Assembly: GCA_005656395.1 (NCBI GenBank)
Contig: SRSI01000050.1
Coordinates: 868,001 to 932,000, forward strand
Reading direction: 5' to 3'
Length of the DNA: 64,000 nt
Source: Strongyloides papillosus
Lineage: Eukaryota; Nematoda; Chromadorea; Rhabditida; Strongyloididae
Every line of letters begins with the position of its first letter. The stretch's first letter is position 1. Of this stretch, positions 10,713 to 24,355 are shown piece by piece. Both the position numbers and the translations under genes were made by a program. A model generated the notes under the pieces. The model was not told where the DNA came from. It did not search any database and saw nothing but the letters and a program-made list of their open reading frames with translations.

Positions 10713-13700
10713 TTAGCGAGTTAATTCCTCTGGTGTCATATCGAATCCATTTAATCTAGGAACTCTTCGCATAATGTAATCAGCTGTCTTCCTTAATCTA
10801 CTTGAATTATATTTGATGGCTTCTCTTCTCCTAACGATGCTAACGTCTGATGATAGCCAACGGTCTGTTAAAGCTTCAGATGTTGAGATACGTCGGCGAG
10901 GGTCTTTTTTCAAGGCCCATGTAACAAACTTAAGTGCTTCCTGAGAAGCTTGCACAGGTATTAGATTTGGGTCACATTTTACATTCAATATGGCATTTGA
11001 TATTTCTTCTTGTGTATCACCAATCATAGAAAATGGATGAAATCCTGATAAACTAAAAAGAAATAAACCTAGAAATTACCTTATAATACTTACATTGTAA
11101 ATGCAATTAGCCCCATTCCGAAACAATCAGTTTTTTCTGTTACATTTTCTCCTTTAACAACTTCTGGTGCTCTCCAATCAATTCTTTGATGAATAGTACT
11201 ACTCTTTATAGGATCTTTATCCATTTTTTTAGAACTACCAAAGTCTATAATTTTTATAAACCAACTTCTCTTGTTAACAAACATAACATTATCTGGTTGA
11301 ATATCTAAATGCAATATGCCTTTATAATGTATCCAATGTAAAGCTGATACTATTTGCCTAACTGTTAAAACGACTGATTCTTCATTATATGTCTCAATAA
11401 AACAAAATCTATGAAATACATCTTCATATAAACGTTCTGTTACTAATGTCATTGTTGAGCCATTTTCATATGCTCCAACTAATTGAACAACATTTTCATG
11501 TTGACATGTCTTTAAATTTTCATATTCATCCAATGCTGTTGGAACATCAGGATATGATGTAAGGCGTTTTTTAGCAACACAATAACTTTTTCCTTCATTC
11601 TTACTATCGCTGGCATTTTTGACGACAGAGAATCTTCCTCTAAATATTTCTTTTTCGATTTGAAATCTTTTTGTGATATCTTCATTAACTAATAAAGCAA
11701 CACCTTCATCTAGATTTTCCATCTTACTATTGATTTCCATTCCTTCATTGTTACCTTCTATTATATCTTCATTACTTTCCTCTAAAATTTCACATAAACC
11801 TCCTCCCCTACTATTTCTTTTAGCAAGTGGTCTAATAGGAATGGAAACAGAATTTATACAAATGTCTCTTTTTAATAATTCAGCTTGTAATTTTGGTACA
11901 CCTCTTCTATGTGTTTTGATAATTCTAGAATTTAAACTTGGTAATCCCCATCCAAACCCATTTTTTGCTGTTACTCTGAATTGGTAAATTCCCTGTGGGG
12001 ATAAATGTTTTACTAAACATACTTCACCATCAATATTATCTGATATTCCTATCCACTGGGCAAAATGATCATTCTCACCAGCAAGTCTGACTTCTAATTT
12101 ATATTTGACACCTTCTAAGGTTGTACAGGTTTCAGGCATTTCCCATCCTATTAAAACTTCTGTATCTGAAGCAAGTTCAATTTCTGGTCTTCCCGGTTTA
12201 CCAGGTCCATCTCCAGAGTAGGCGCGACAATTTGTAATATCAAAACCATTTTCATTTCTTGCCTCACATACATATTCACCTAATTCGTGGAGTTCAGGTT
12301 TAATTATCTCCAAACTACAGTAGCCACTGTGATTTTTTATTATACACCTATCAGATTCATTGATAACATTATTATTATACTTCCATGTAATTTGTGGTGT
12401 TGGATTTCCAATAACTTGACATTCAAAAAGAAATCTACTTTTTCCTTCATGCCAATAGACATCACGAAGTCTTTGTTTAAAAATTACAGAACCTTTTTGT
12501 TCTCTAATATTATAAGGTAAATTACCATAAGGTTTTGGTTTATTAATATTATAATGTGTCATATGTAATTTTTTACCAAATTCATCTGTAACTCCAGCAT
12601 TTAAAATTTTATTTGGTGGTTCTTCTTTTATTAAATCTGTGTACCTTCTTCTTTCTCTAACAGTAATATCTCTATTTCTAAATCCTAAAATACCTACACC
12701 AACATATGGAGCACCTTCACCCCATAAGGCTGTTCGGTAGCCTCTAACTCTAGCATTAAAATCAGGGCCTTTTGATGCTAGAAGTAATGTATCTGGACCA
12801 ATTTGATAATGACTATCCCATATATAGTCATCTATATCAACTTCAGGAATTTTATATTCCTCTTCTTTGTAAACATTTTTTGGTCTATATTTTTCAAGTT
12901 CCTCCTCAAAATTGTACCTTCTAGTAGGCAATTTAATATTATTTTTTTCATCATTAATAGGTCCTACTTTTTCAAGTGGTACATTTTCTTTCTTTTCACC
13001 ATTCAATTTTGGCCTTTTTTCTTTGTATTCAGTTTTAATTTTTTCCGCTTCAGCCATTAAAGCATCAAAATCATCATCGTGGAATATAACACTGGCTTTT
13101 TGTTTTTGATTTGAAGTATCTGTTGAATGGTCAACAGGTGCCTCCTCATCCATTGGTTTTGTCATTTTTTGTTTTCCGCGTTTTGTACTAATTACGCATT
13201 CCATCTTATGTTCTTTTCCCGGTGACAAAAGAACAGGAGATTTTGTTCCTGGTCGACATCTCAATCCAGGAGATAATCCACCTCTTGATAGAGGTCTCTC
13301 TCCAGAACTTGTAACAGTAATTTTATGATGACCTAATCCTTCAAGGAATAATGGGGCATTAACTGGAACAGAAGGATCCGTCTGTTCGGGAGGAACATTA
13401 TATCCTTTTTCTGAGAAAAATTTTTTAGCACCATCAAAGTCATCCTCCAATTCAATGGTTACCGATGGTGAAGGAATTGGTGTATATGTTTCTTCACTAA
13501 GACTATTCTCCATGGGTGTGTTTGATCTTGAACGACTTCTATGTGATCTTCTCTTTGGCTAAAATTAATCATTTAAAAATTATTATACATATTTAATTTT
13601 ATGGTTATACAGATAAATACCATATGTTATTTAAGTAATAAAATAAAAACAATAAACTAATAAATGTCATAAAACCTACATTATTTGTTAATAATTTTTG

Positions 13701-15601
13701 AGTTGGCTCAATATCGTCTAAGCTAATGACAGAACCGGCAAAAGAATTCTCCTCTGAAATGTCACTTAAAATTCTATTTGCAATTTCCTCTTCAATCTCA
13801 CGACGTTCACCTTTTATTAAATGTAATGGTGGGATAAGATCAGTTTCAAAAAGTCCCTCTTCTTCCTCCAAATATCTATCCTCAATTGCTTTTTTTAGCT
13901 TTCTTTCAATATCCTTTTTGTGTAAATCACCAATTGGACATTCACCCCCTTCTTGTGGTTGTAAAATTTTTCTATCCTCACCACAATTTTGCATTGATGG
14001 AGATGGTGATTTTTGTGGAGTACCTCGATTACCAATTAAACCTAAAAATGGTGGTGATAAATCTTTCGGAGTACTTCCTATTTTAAATTTTGTATTTTCA
14101 TCAAATGGTAGTGTATTTATACTTTCTTCCGATTCCGTTCGATAAAAACCAAAATTGGAATCATCAATATAATTTAACGGATAGGAAAGTTTATTGAAAG
14201 ATATTGAACTTGTTTCTGGTGACAAATTAGAGAATGTCTCAACTTCCGGAGATAAACGGCTTCCGTATGTCGATTTTGGTTCAACTAAACGTGGTTGATC
14301 TTTGATTATAAGAAAATCGTAAATCGCTACAGGGTCTATTATTGTACCCAAATGGTTTTCGCTGGGATGAGATTGACAAAATTCAGGTACAGGAGTTGGT
14401 TCAACTTTAAGGATTGATTCCGATGGGGTTTGTTGTACAAAAACTCTGCGTTCCTAAAATTTATATTTTAATAATTTTAACACGTTAAGTTTTAGTAGTA
14501 AAATGCTAGTAGGTAAATTATAAAGTGGATAATTCTACAACATCTAATGTTTAGAGACAATGATTTCTCATCTTTTGTTTGTCTGACAGGCTTTATTCAC
14601 ATTTGAAGGATAGTATTAGATATGATAAATAAAAGATATTAGTATGTTAGCATTACCACAAAGCTGTTACCGTCTTCATTCAAAGAAATATTTATAAATT
14701 TTAATTATAAATAAAATATCAGAGTTATATGAGAAAACTTTATATTTGTTAGGAGGTTATTCCTGTGCAAAAATTAAAATTTAATATATAGTAAACTAAT
14801 AAATAATGTATAATATTATTAAGGGTTGTTAAATTTATATCAATAAATTATTATAATAATTTATTATATTTATTATACTTACCAGCCATTTATGTCTGTA
14901 TTTGAATTCTCTTAGACATTCTGATGACAATCTTGCATCTAATAAAGATGATTCAGCAATCCATGGATGTGATAATGCTTCATTTACAGTCATGCGATGG
15001 CTGAAAAAAGTTTTACTTTAACAAAAAATCACCATATGACTTACAATGGATTAATAACTAATAAACGTTCGAGAAAATCAATTGCTTCATTTGTAACATA
15101 CGAAAGTTCTTTACATTGTAAATCAAACCGACCCTCCGCAACATTTAACAAAGTTTCGTTATCATTATCACCTAAAAAAGGTGAAACACCACCGAGTAAA
15201 ACAAAAGTCATAATTCCTACACTCCACATATCACTATACAATCCAATTTTTCCACCTTTAACAATTTCCGGTGCCACAAATTCGGGTGACACCTTAAATT
15301 TACCAGTAATTCTACCATTCTTTACATGGATATTTTGACCAAAATCAGCTAAACATAAATGATCATCTTGTAACAATACAACTTCAGGTCTTAAATCAAG
15401 ATGAGGTTGATTACGATCATGCATATATTGTAATGCCGTCAGGAGTTGTTTCACAAAAACTCTAACTTGATCTTCTTTACAAGGATCACGATCAGGTGAC
15501 GATTTTGCTGATAAACTTTCATGAACCCTTGGAGGGACTAAAGAATTCAAGAATTCTTTACTTGAACTAAAATTATATTTTAAACACCTTTCTAAACCCA
15601 T
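10713..15601 (-). CDS. unc-89: UNC-89/obscurin-type protein, short two-kinase form with a truncated first kinase
   Basis: A sarcomere M-line giant-kinase family member, here only the C-terminal module. Exons 15601-15045, 15000-14883, 14453-13680, 13558-11094 and 11052-10713 join in frame to 1417 residues. Order: C-lobe of kinase 1 (HLDLRPEVV, ADFGQ, PEFVAPEIV), a long interkinase linker, an Ig domain (CQVIGNPTPQITWKYN ... GEYVCEARNENG), an Fn3 domain (PGKPGRPEIE ... YQFRVTAKNGFGWGLPS), and a complete kinase 2 (GRFSVV, CVAKK, HLDIQPDN, IIDFGS). Kinase 1 lacks its N-lobe and has Val for the HRDxxxxN asparagine, so it should be inactive; kinase 2 keeps its key residues. No Ig array or SH3-DH-PH lies in the 2.3 kb upstream, and the next gene there faces the other way. 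An acceptor (ATAATTTTAG) inside the first exon near 15569 could mark a missed upstream exon or a trans-splice site. Confidence 0.85.
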
Positions 15602-17907
15602 AAATAGATATATAAGAAATTAATTTTTATTAAAGAAAGGATTAAAAATTAATTATCTCAAGTGAGGTATATAGATAATTATATTAAATAATATTTCTAA
15701 TAATGAATAAGTTAAAGAATCGACAATTATTTTTAAAAGCAAATATTAAAACCTTCAAAAACTAGATTTTAAATATTCAAAAGCTTTTATATAGAATTAT
15801 GATGAGTACTTGAGTTAAATATAAAATGTTCGTACTAATATATGTTCCTTAACAATAGAATAATAATAAGAAGAAGTAGGAAATTACAAAAAATAGTTGT
15901 TTACTACTATTATCATACAAAAAAAATCATTTTTTTGACTTACCGTTGAAAAGTATAATGTAGCATGACTTTTATTTCACAATATCAGAATGATTTCAAA
16001 ATTTTTATTCATAATCGGTACTTAAATCTTATAGTAAATTCGATGCCGTTAAAATAGTGATGAGGATAAAAATATATGCTTGGTTAAATAGAGTATCATA
16101 AAAAAGAGAAATCAACTACTTTCCTCAACTTATTATATATTATTTTGAGATATCATAAAATTGTTTTAAAGTATAGGAATTATGCATTTTGAAGAAATAT
16201 CTCTCTCTTAAGTGTGGATTACGAGTACCAACAGGCCTTCAGATATCATAATAAATTATGTTTTTTTTATAATTAACGATTAAGTTATTGGTTTTTCTTT
16301 ATCTATTTTATCATTATTTTTATTTTAATGCCAAGTCGTTAGCTAACTCTTTGTGACATTGTTATAACAGAGTAAAGATGCTTTTTATCATTACATATTT
16401 ATTATATTAGGGTCATTTCTTTTAAATTCATATATGCAGCATAAATCGATGTTTGCGATGTAAAATTTGCGTATCAATAATTTGTACTTTTTTGTGGTAT
16501 ATCGTTTATAGCTTTCTTGTTAATTTAAGCACAAAATACTATTGTAATCTCCACCCTTTCCTTGTATATATAGGTACTGGTGTCACCAGTTAATTTTTTG
16601 AAAACGTGGTCTATCCAAAAATTATTGTTCCTTTTTTCGAACAATTTTTGTTTGCATATTTTATTTTATCGCTAAATATTTGTCCTATGTTAACATTACC
16701 GTTTTCCCACTATCATCATATCTTTTCTCTTTTGATATTTAGTTCATCAAGGCATGTTGAATAAAAATTTACTTCAGTTGTTTTTTCTATTTTTGTATAT
16801 TTTTTATTATTAGCTACAGGCATGGTCTTTTCTATTAATATTAAACCAATTTCCAGTGTACCACAACAATGATAACGTTGGAAATAATGTGTATTCACTT
16901 TATTCATAAATTTATAATTCGTTTTGCTATAAAAAATTTATTGTTATTGCGTTTATGTGTGAGATACTTGTAGAGAAATAATACTTTGACTTTTTTGGTG
17001 AATCATAAAAAATAAAGCCAAATCACTCCTCGCGCTTTTTATTTCATCGTATTTCAATGATATGTCGTGTGTAAGTGGCAGACATACATAACGTCAACCT
17101 AACCATACTCGAACGTGTAGTTGAAAGAAAGTAAATTCTAGAACATTCTTTTTTCCTCATATATATAATATGTAGACACTTGCGCTTTGTTCCTAATTAA
17201 TTTGTACAAAACATTCTCTCGTTATACACCTCTAAATTTTTGATTGACCCCCCTAACTCTGTCCTAACGTTTATGGATGTTATAGATTACAATTTTTTTT
17301 TAAGACACAAACGCATTTATAAAGCGTTAACACTATTACTATGTATTATTTGAGTCGTTAAAACAAAACGATACATTTAACTGTAAATTTCTAATAGGTC
17401 GTTCATCTATCTCTTTCTACTCTTTTTTTTTTTTAATTATTTTTCGCTTAGGCACGTAGTTTTTATACTATCAATGTATTTTTACTACATATTTGCATCC
17501 ATCTTTGATGCTCACTATACGTATTTCCGTGTTTAAAAATAGGCTGTACCGAGAGAAGACTATCGTATTTGTTTTTCTTATCCTGTATGGATTTTGTGTG
17601 TAAAATAGTTTGAGAAGCTTAAATAAACTTTTGTTTTGTTAACGTTCTTATATTCAAATTATTCACATATGTAAAGTTCTGTCTGTTGCATTGTTTTATA
17701 TATACTTATTAAAAGATTTTAAATGTTTATTACATCTAGAATGTAATGTGTAATTTGAGCTTCCTCTTGGCAATATCATAAGTGTATAATGATTTTCTCT
17801 TTATTTCGTTACACTGGATGAATTTTTACAACTTTATACTTAACGCATTATTTTAATATATTTTTTATTTCAGTTTCTCGAAGAGATAAATTATCCGAAG
17901 TTTGAAG
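15602..17907. other. Divergent promoter region, no visible gene
   Basis: 2.3 kb of AT-rich DNA between the UNC-89-like gene (left) and the RGG/ANIS5-like gene (right). I found no exon that could supply the missing kinase 1 N-lobe. It contains a perfect heat-shock element at 17136-17148 and, just before the right-hand start codon, a strong acceptor (TTTTTATTTCAG, ending near 17873), which suggests trans-splicing or a non-coding first exon. Confidence 0.55.
17136..17148. promoter_or_regulatory. Heat-shock element upstream of the RGG/ANIS5-like gene
   Basis: TTCTAGAACATTC contains three correctly spaced HSF half-sites (TTC-nn-GAA-nn-TTC). A TATA-like run follows near 17160. It lies about 760 bp upstream of the coding start at 17908; a 5' intron would bring it closer to the promoter. 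Confidence 0.5.
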
Positions 17908-18928
17908 ATGGCCGACTATAAATCATACAATGCTCGCAGAGGAGGCCGTTATGGCAGAGGCCGCTTCGGTGCTGGAAGACGCGGATTTAGAGGACCACGT
18001 AATAACTATCGATTCCGTTCTTCCAACAAAAAAAATGGAGAACACTTCCTGGGACCATTTTCAGAAGACTATGTCAAGGAATTCCTCAAGATTAGAAATA
18101 ATGATAAATTGACAAAGGCTGAGTTGAAAAAGGCCGAGGAGGAATTTATTGCTAAACAACCTACTGAAATTCAGGTATTTGTTTCCTCATTGTAATGTTT
18201 TTTTAAAAATATATTTTATATAGGAAAAGTACAAGAAATTTATTGAAGATTTAAACCAAAAGAGAAATGAATTTGAAGAAACAAGATCAAAAAAGTACGA
18301 AGAGCTTTCTCCAGAAGCTAAGAAACTTTTTGATGAAGTTGAGAATATCAAGAAAGAGGAGAACATTTCTTTCAAGGAAGAAAGAAATAAGATTAGAAGC
18401 TTGCTAGCAAAAGCTGATAATAATGTCCGCAATGAATTGAGAAAGATAAATGTGACTGAGAAACAAACTAGACCAGTCCGTATTTCTGAGCCAAAAGCTG
18501 GAAAAGGAAATAAAAGATCTCAAGAGAAACGCGAGAAGACTTTCTCATTCCTTGAGGGACTAGATCAAGAGAAGATTGATGAATATCTAGCCATACGTAA
18601 GGAAAACAAGTCTCTTCCAAAGAAAGAAGTTAATGCTTTGGAGGCTGCCTGGGCCAGCAAGCAAGATGAGGCAGTCAAGAAAAACTTTGAAGAGTATGTC
18701 GAGAACGTTGAAAAGAAGAAGAAACAACGTTTAGAATCTAATAGGGCAACTATTGATAAGCTTGTTACCCAACTTAACACCTATATTAACAAGTTGGAAG
18801 CATTGAAATTAGATCCTGATACCACCTATGAGAATGAACTTAAAGAAATTAAGGAGGTTGAGTATCAAACAATTAGAACACTCCGTTACTCTACTCGTAG
18901 TCTTTTCCCAAGATTGAACAACTTTTAA
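17908..18928 (+). CDS. RGG-box protein with two ANIS5/DUF148 (SXP/RAL-2)-like helical repeats
   Basis: A nematode-type protein of about 323 residues. Exons 17908-18174 and 18224-18928, 49-bp intron. I chose the ATG at 17908, just after an acceptor. The first 35 residues are Arg/Gly-rich (RRGGRYGRGRFGAGRRGFRG), like an RNA-binding RGG box. Two helical repeats of about 100 residues follow: FLKIRNNDKLTKAELKKAEEE...KQ and YLAIRKENKSLPKKEVNALEAAW..KQ align clearly. The pattern resembles the ANIS5/SXP-RAL-2 cation-binding family, whose members are usually secreted, but there is no signal peptide here. Lys/Glu-rich and likely coiled. Function unknown; a cytoplasmic or nuclear RNA-linked role is inference from the RGG box. 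A heat-shock element lies upstream. Confidence 0.7.
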
Positions 18929-19387
18929 AGAGAGAGTACTAAAAGGATGAAATATGTCCTCGTTATGTTAATATTATTTAACTAATGAATTGTGTTTATT
19001 GTTCCTTATTAAAGTTTGAAGACAGTGATAATAAATATTTGATATTTCTTAGTTTAATGTAAACTTAGGGTTATTGTTTTTTATTTATACTTTATTCGTA
19101 CGGAATTCGTACAAAATAAAGTATACAACCACGCAAATTAAACAATGACGATGATAGTTATCTCTCTCTATGAACAGTAGATTTCGTAGTAATGTACATA
19201 AAAAATTTTTGATTATTTTATTTATTGTAAAAAAAAAACAAAAATCCAACAATTCTAAAACAACGATCTAATTTGATATTTTAAATACATTTATAATTAT
19301 CCTTCTAACATATTACTGGTATGTGCTAAAAAATGTGAGAAAAAAGGAAGATGACGGTGCGTAGATCACGAAAGAATATTCAGCAAC
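18929..19387. other. 3' regions between convergent genes
   Basis: 459 bp between the stop codons of the RGG/ANIS5-like gene and HSP60. Contains 3' untranslated sequence with A+T-rich polyadenylation-like signals; nothing else seen. Confidence 0.5.
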
Positions 19388-21109
<1,722 letters not shown>

Positions 21110-21293
21110 CTAAAAAAACAACATATTAACAATTTGTCAATTAAGAAATTTATTAAAATGAAAAAAATCAAACTAAATTCTAGTTACAGTTACGAGAGTA
21201 TAACTATAATTAAAATTAGAATAAAAGACAAGAAATTATAAATTGATGTGATAGTGTCATAGATACTATAATTATTGATAAATTTCAACACAG

Positions 21294-21311
21294 GAAATTT
21301 CGCGAAATTTC
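21294..21311. promoter_or_regulatory. Four-unit heat-shock element
   Basis: GAAATTTCGCGAAATTTC has four perfectly spaced half-sites (GAA-nn-TTC-nn-GAA-nn-TTC), the ideal HSF binding array, and is also self-complementary. Confidence 0.8.
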
Positions 21312-21365
21312 TAATAAAAAATTATTAGCTACTCCTACAGCGATAGTTCTGACGATTCTTTGATA

Positions 21366-21383
21366 GAATGTTCTAGAATGTTT
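21366..21383. promoter_or_regulatory. Second heat-shock element
   Basis: GAATGTTCTAGAATGTTT has three perfect half-sites and an imperfect fourth (TTT for TTC), 54 bp after the first element and about 100 bp before the HSP10 start codon. Confidence 0.75.
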
Positions 21384-21486
21384 TTTATAAGATAGTGGTA
21401 ATTTGCGGCTCGCCCATTCATTTTGAGGATTAAATTTATTTTTAATTAGTTGTATTTTCTCTAAATATTTTATAGTTCCAGTAGAC

Positions 21487-21870
21487 ATGCTTTTCACAAT
21501 TGCTCGTAGATGTGTAAGTTTTTTTTATTTATCAAAAACTAAAAATAATTTTTCTTATCATTTTTAGTCCGTTGCTGTCAAAAATGTTCAACCACTTTTC
21601 GATCGTGTTATGATCCAAAAGGCAGCTGCTGAAGTAAAATCAAAGGGTGGTATTTACATTCCAGAGAAAGCCCAAGGTAAAGTTCTTGAAGGAACTGTTG
21701 TTGCTGCCGGGCCTGGACTTCGTACTGAAGATGGCAAACTTATTCCATTATCTGTCAAAGTCGGTGATCGCGTTATGTTACCAGAATACGGTGGAAATAA
21801 AGTTATTATGGATGACAAAGAATACTTCATCTTCCGTGAGTCAGATCTCATTGCTAAGCTCACTAACTAG
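21487..21870 (+). CDS. HSPE1: HSP10, mitochondrial co-chaperonin
   Basis: Forms the lid of the HSP60 chaperonin in the mitochondrial matrix. Exons 21487-21513 and 21568-21870 give 109 residues. The first exon holds only nine residues (MLFTIARRC), which with the next few extend the family's usual 100-residue length and look like a mitochondrial targeting peptide. The body starts PLFDRVMIQKA and contains KGGIYIPEKAQGKVLEGTVVAAGPG (the mobile loop) and VGDRVMLPEYGGNKV, then ends YFIFRESDLIAKL. It is divergent from HSP60 and shares its heat-shock promoter. Confidence 0.95.
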
Positions 21871-22117
21871 AGGATACATATAAATAAAAATTAAAATATG
21901 TACACGAATTGTTATTTTTATTTAGTTGATGTTGTAGTTTGTATTCTTGTTAGTTCATTATAAATTATGAAGAAATTGTTTGATTATTTGTAGTGTAGTA
22001 TATGTCAGTAAGGTCTAAAATGGGTTGTCATAAATGATAAATAAGTGTCTTTTATATATATTTATTCTATAGTTTTCTTATCATTTTGTAATTTTTCCTA
22101 CGTTTTACAAAACTAAT

Positions 22118-23088
22118 ATGGAAGTAACATCAATTTCTAATGGTAGTGATTTGATTGACTATTTATCACTTGTCCAGTTGGACACTAGTAGTTTTAAAAC
22201 TAAGAAATTTTTATCAAATAAAGGTAGAGCCTCTATTTATGGTGGACAATTAATTAGTAACTCTATTTACGCTGCTCAAAAAACAGTTAGTGATGATTTT
22301 TATTGTCATTCGGCTCATATATATTTCTTAAATGCGGTCAAAGTAGAAGAATCAATCACATATAATGTTGAAAAAGTTCGTGATAGTAAAAATTTTGCTT
22401 TGAGAAAAGTTCGTTGTTTCTACAATAAAACATTGATTAGTGATTGTAATTTATCATTTCACAAAGTAGAAGAACCATCAATTTGTCATCAAGGACAAAT
22501 GCCAGATATTCCGCAACCTGAAGATTTAAAAGATCCGATTTACTATAAAAATAAATTTGAAGATTTTGATGATAAAGAATTAAATACAGGACAAAGTTTA
22601 TATTTTCATATTGCAATAAACTTTTATCATGGACACTTTTGTGAACGTCGTATTTATAAACCAAAAATATACTTCTGTTTAGACAAATCAACTGAGATAC
22701 CACAAAATTATTACTCATGGATACGTTGTACGGAAAAGTTACCTAATGATCCATTACTCCATAGATGCTTCTTGGCATTTATATCTGATTCGGGAACACT
22801 TGACTATGCACAAAAGCAACATGTTGCTATGGGATATATTCCTAATTTTTCTACATCACTAGATCATTCTTTATACTTCCATACACCAAATATTAATGTT
22901 AATGAATGGATTTTATTTGAAGCAGTATCCCCTAAAGCAGGTAATTTTATTTTAAGTTATTTATCATATTTTTAGATGGTGGACGTGCACTTACAATGGG
23001 TAAATTTTGGTCGAGAGATGGTATACATTTAGCTACATTAATGCAAGAAAGTCTCCACAGGAGTAAACAAACGAAATCTAAAATGTGA
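22118..23088 (+). CDS. ACOT8: Peroxisomal acyl-CoA thioesterase (ACOT8/TesB type)
   Basis: Hydrolyses fatty acyl-CoA to free acid and CoA, most likely in peroxisomes. Exons 22118-22940 and 22976-23088 give 311 residues; human ACOT8 is about the same length. A double-hotdog fold is indicated by ASIYGGQLISNSIYAA and HSAHIYFL in the first half and SLDHSLYFH, EWILFEAVSPKADGGRALTMGKFWSRDGIHLATLMQE in the second, with Asp and Gln at the expected catalytic positions. The last three residues, SKM, are an acceptable PTS1 peroxisomal signal. The intron is only 35 bp. The stop is 195 bp from the convergent ZIP gene. Confidence 0.88.
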
Positions 23089-23282
23089 TTATCATTGTTG
23101 TTGAAATATTTTGTCAATGAAGATTTGATATTTTTTAATAAAAAAAAATAAATATACACAATTGTAAACTGTTTTAAAACTTTATAACTTTAAACAACTA
23201 CTTCGTATGATACATATGTTCTTATTATCATATACAAAGATGTCAAAAAACAATAAAAATAAGACACAAAACAATTTTAAAA

Positions 23283-24355
23283 TTACAAGCAATGATGTTG
23301 ATATTGAATAACTAATATTATTAAGAAACCAGAGAAAACAGCGCTTAGTTTGTACATTTTATTATCCTTTGGAGCGCTTTCCTGGGCAATTATTTCTAAA
23401 AAGGTAACATAAACAAATGTACCTGCGGCTAAACATTCTAAGATTAGTACTGCTACATCTCGAGATATCGCATCTATATTAAGCTCCTACAAAATAAAAT
23501 TTAATAAAAAAAAATTCCTAATAACGATTGTACCTTTAATCCAGCTCCTAATAATGCTCCAATGGGAGTCATAATTGAATAGAAAAATAAAACTAATACT
23601 GCAAATTTTGATCGACCAGGGATAGTCCTTGAAATCTGAAGGCCTACAGCAAAAGCTTCAATAACTTTATGAAGAGATAATGAAGTAAAAAGAACTATTG
23701 CTCCGGATAAATCATTTTTGGTTCCTAAAGCTACACCCTCTAAAATTGAATGAAAAGACATAATTATTGCAAAAGATAAAGCTTTAAAATAATCATTTGG
23801 TTTTTTATCTTCATGCTTTGGTGATTCAATTGTTGTTGTCTCTGAACATGGAATTTCTGTAGAAACATTTTGAATTCCTTTTTCGTTTCTATTTTCATCA
23901 TTCTCGTGAATTAATGGCTTACTTGTTTCAACAGAATTATAATTTGGCAATGCATGGCTACATGTTTCATTATCTTTATGAAAATATTTAGAACATAGTT
24001 CTTCTAGAAGGTATACAAAGAAAAATCCTAAGCATACCATTAATTGTGGAAATGGAAAGTTTGTTTTTATATCCATCCTAGATTTAATATCATCATAGCC
24101 ACTTCTAAAAAAATTATTGTAATACTTTTAGAGAGAAAAAAAATAAACATACTGTATTTCAGGTAAAATATCTAAAAAACATGTTGCTAAAAATACACCA
24201 CCTCCCATACAACACATTAAACTTAAAAATAAGTTAGGTTTTCCATCGTTATCCAGTTTGAATTTTTTTATCAGTGTATGTGGTGCTAAAGCTGAGATAA
24301 TTGTAACAATTAAGATTAAAAATCCTAAGATGGATTGTAGTAACAAATTATTCAT
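23283..24355 (-). CDS. ZIP-family zinc/iron transporter (SLC39A1-3 type)
   Basis: Membrane transporter bringing zinc or related metals into the cytoplasm. Exons 24355-24153, 24104-23534 and 23486-23283 give 325 residues. N-terminal helices (LILIVTIISALAPHTLIKK; GGGVFLATCFLDILPEI) match the first ZIP helices. A hydrophilic loop between TM3 and TM4 has several His/Asp/Glu. TM4 carries HSILEGVALG and TM5 SLHKVIEAFAVGLQ, the family metal-binding His and Glu residues. The end, LECLAAGTFVYVTFLEIIAQE, is the conserved ZIP I subfamily signature. Convergent with the thioesterase gene. Confidence 0.9.

Noticed and set aside
13726..14145. Long plus-strand frame opposite the UNC-89-like interkinase exon
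   Set aside because: Ser/Phe-rich mirror of a coding exon on the minus strand; antisense shadow.
15602..17907. Upstream exon completing the UNC-89-like kinase 1
   Set aside because: Searched the minus strand for a glycine loop and VAIK-type lysine; none seen.
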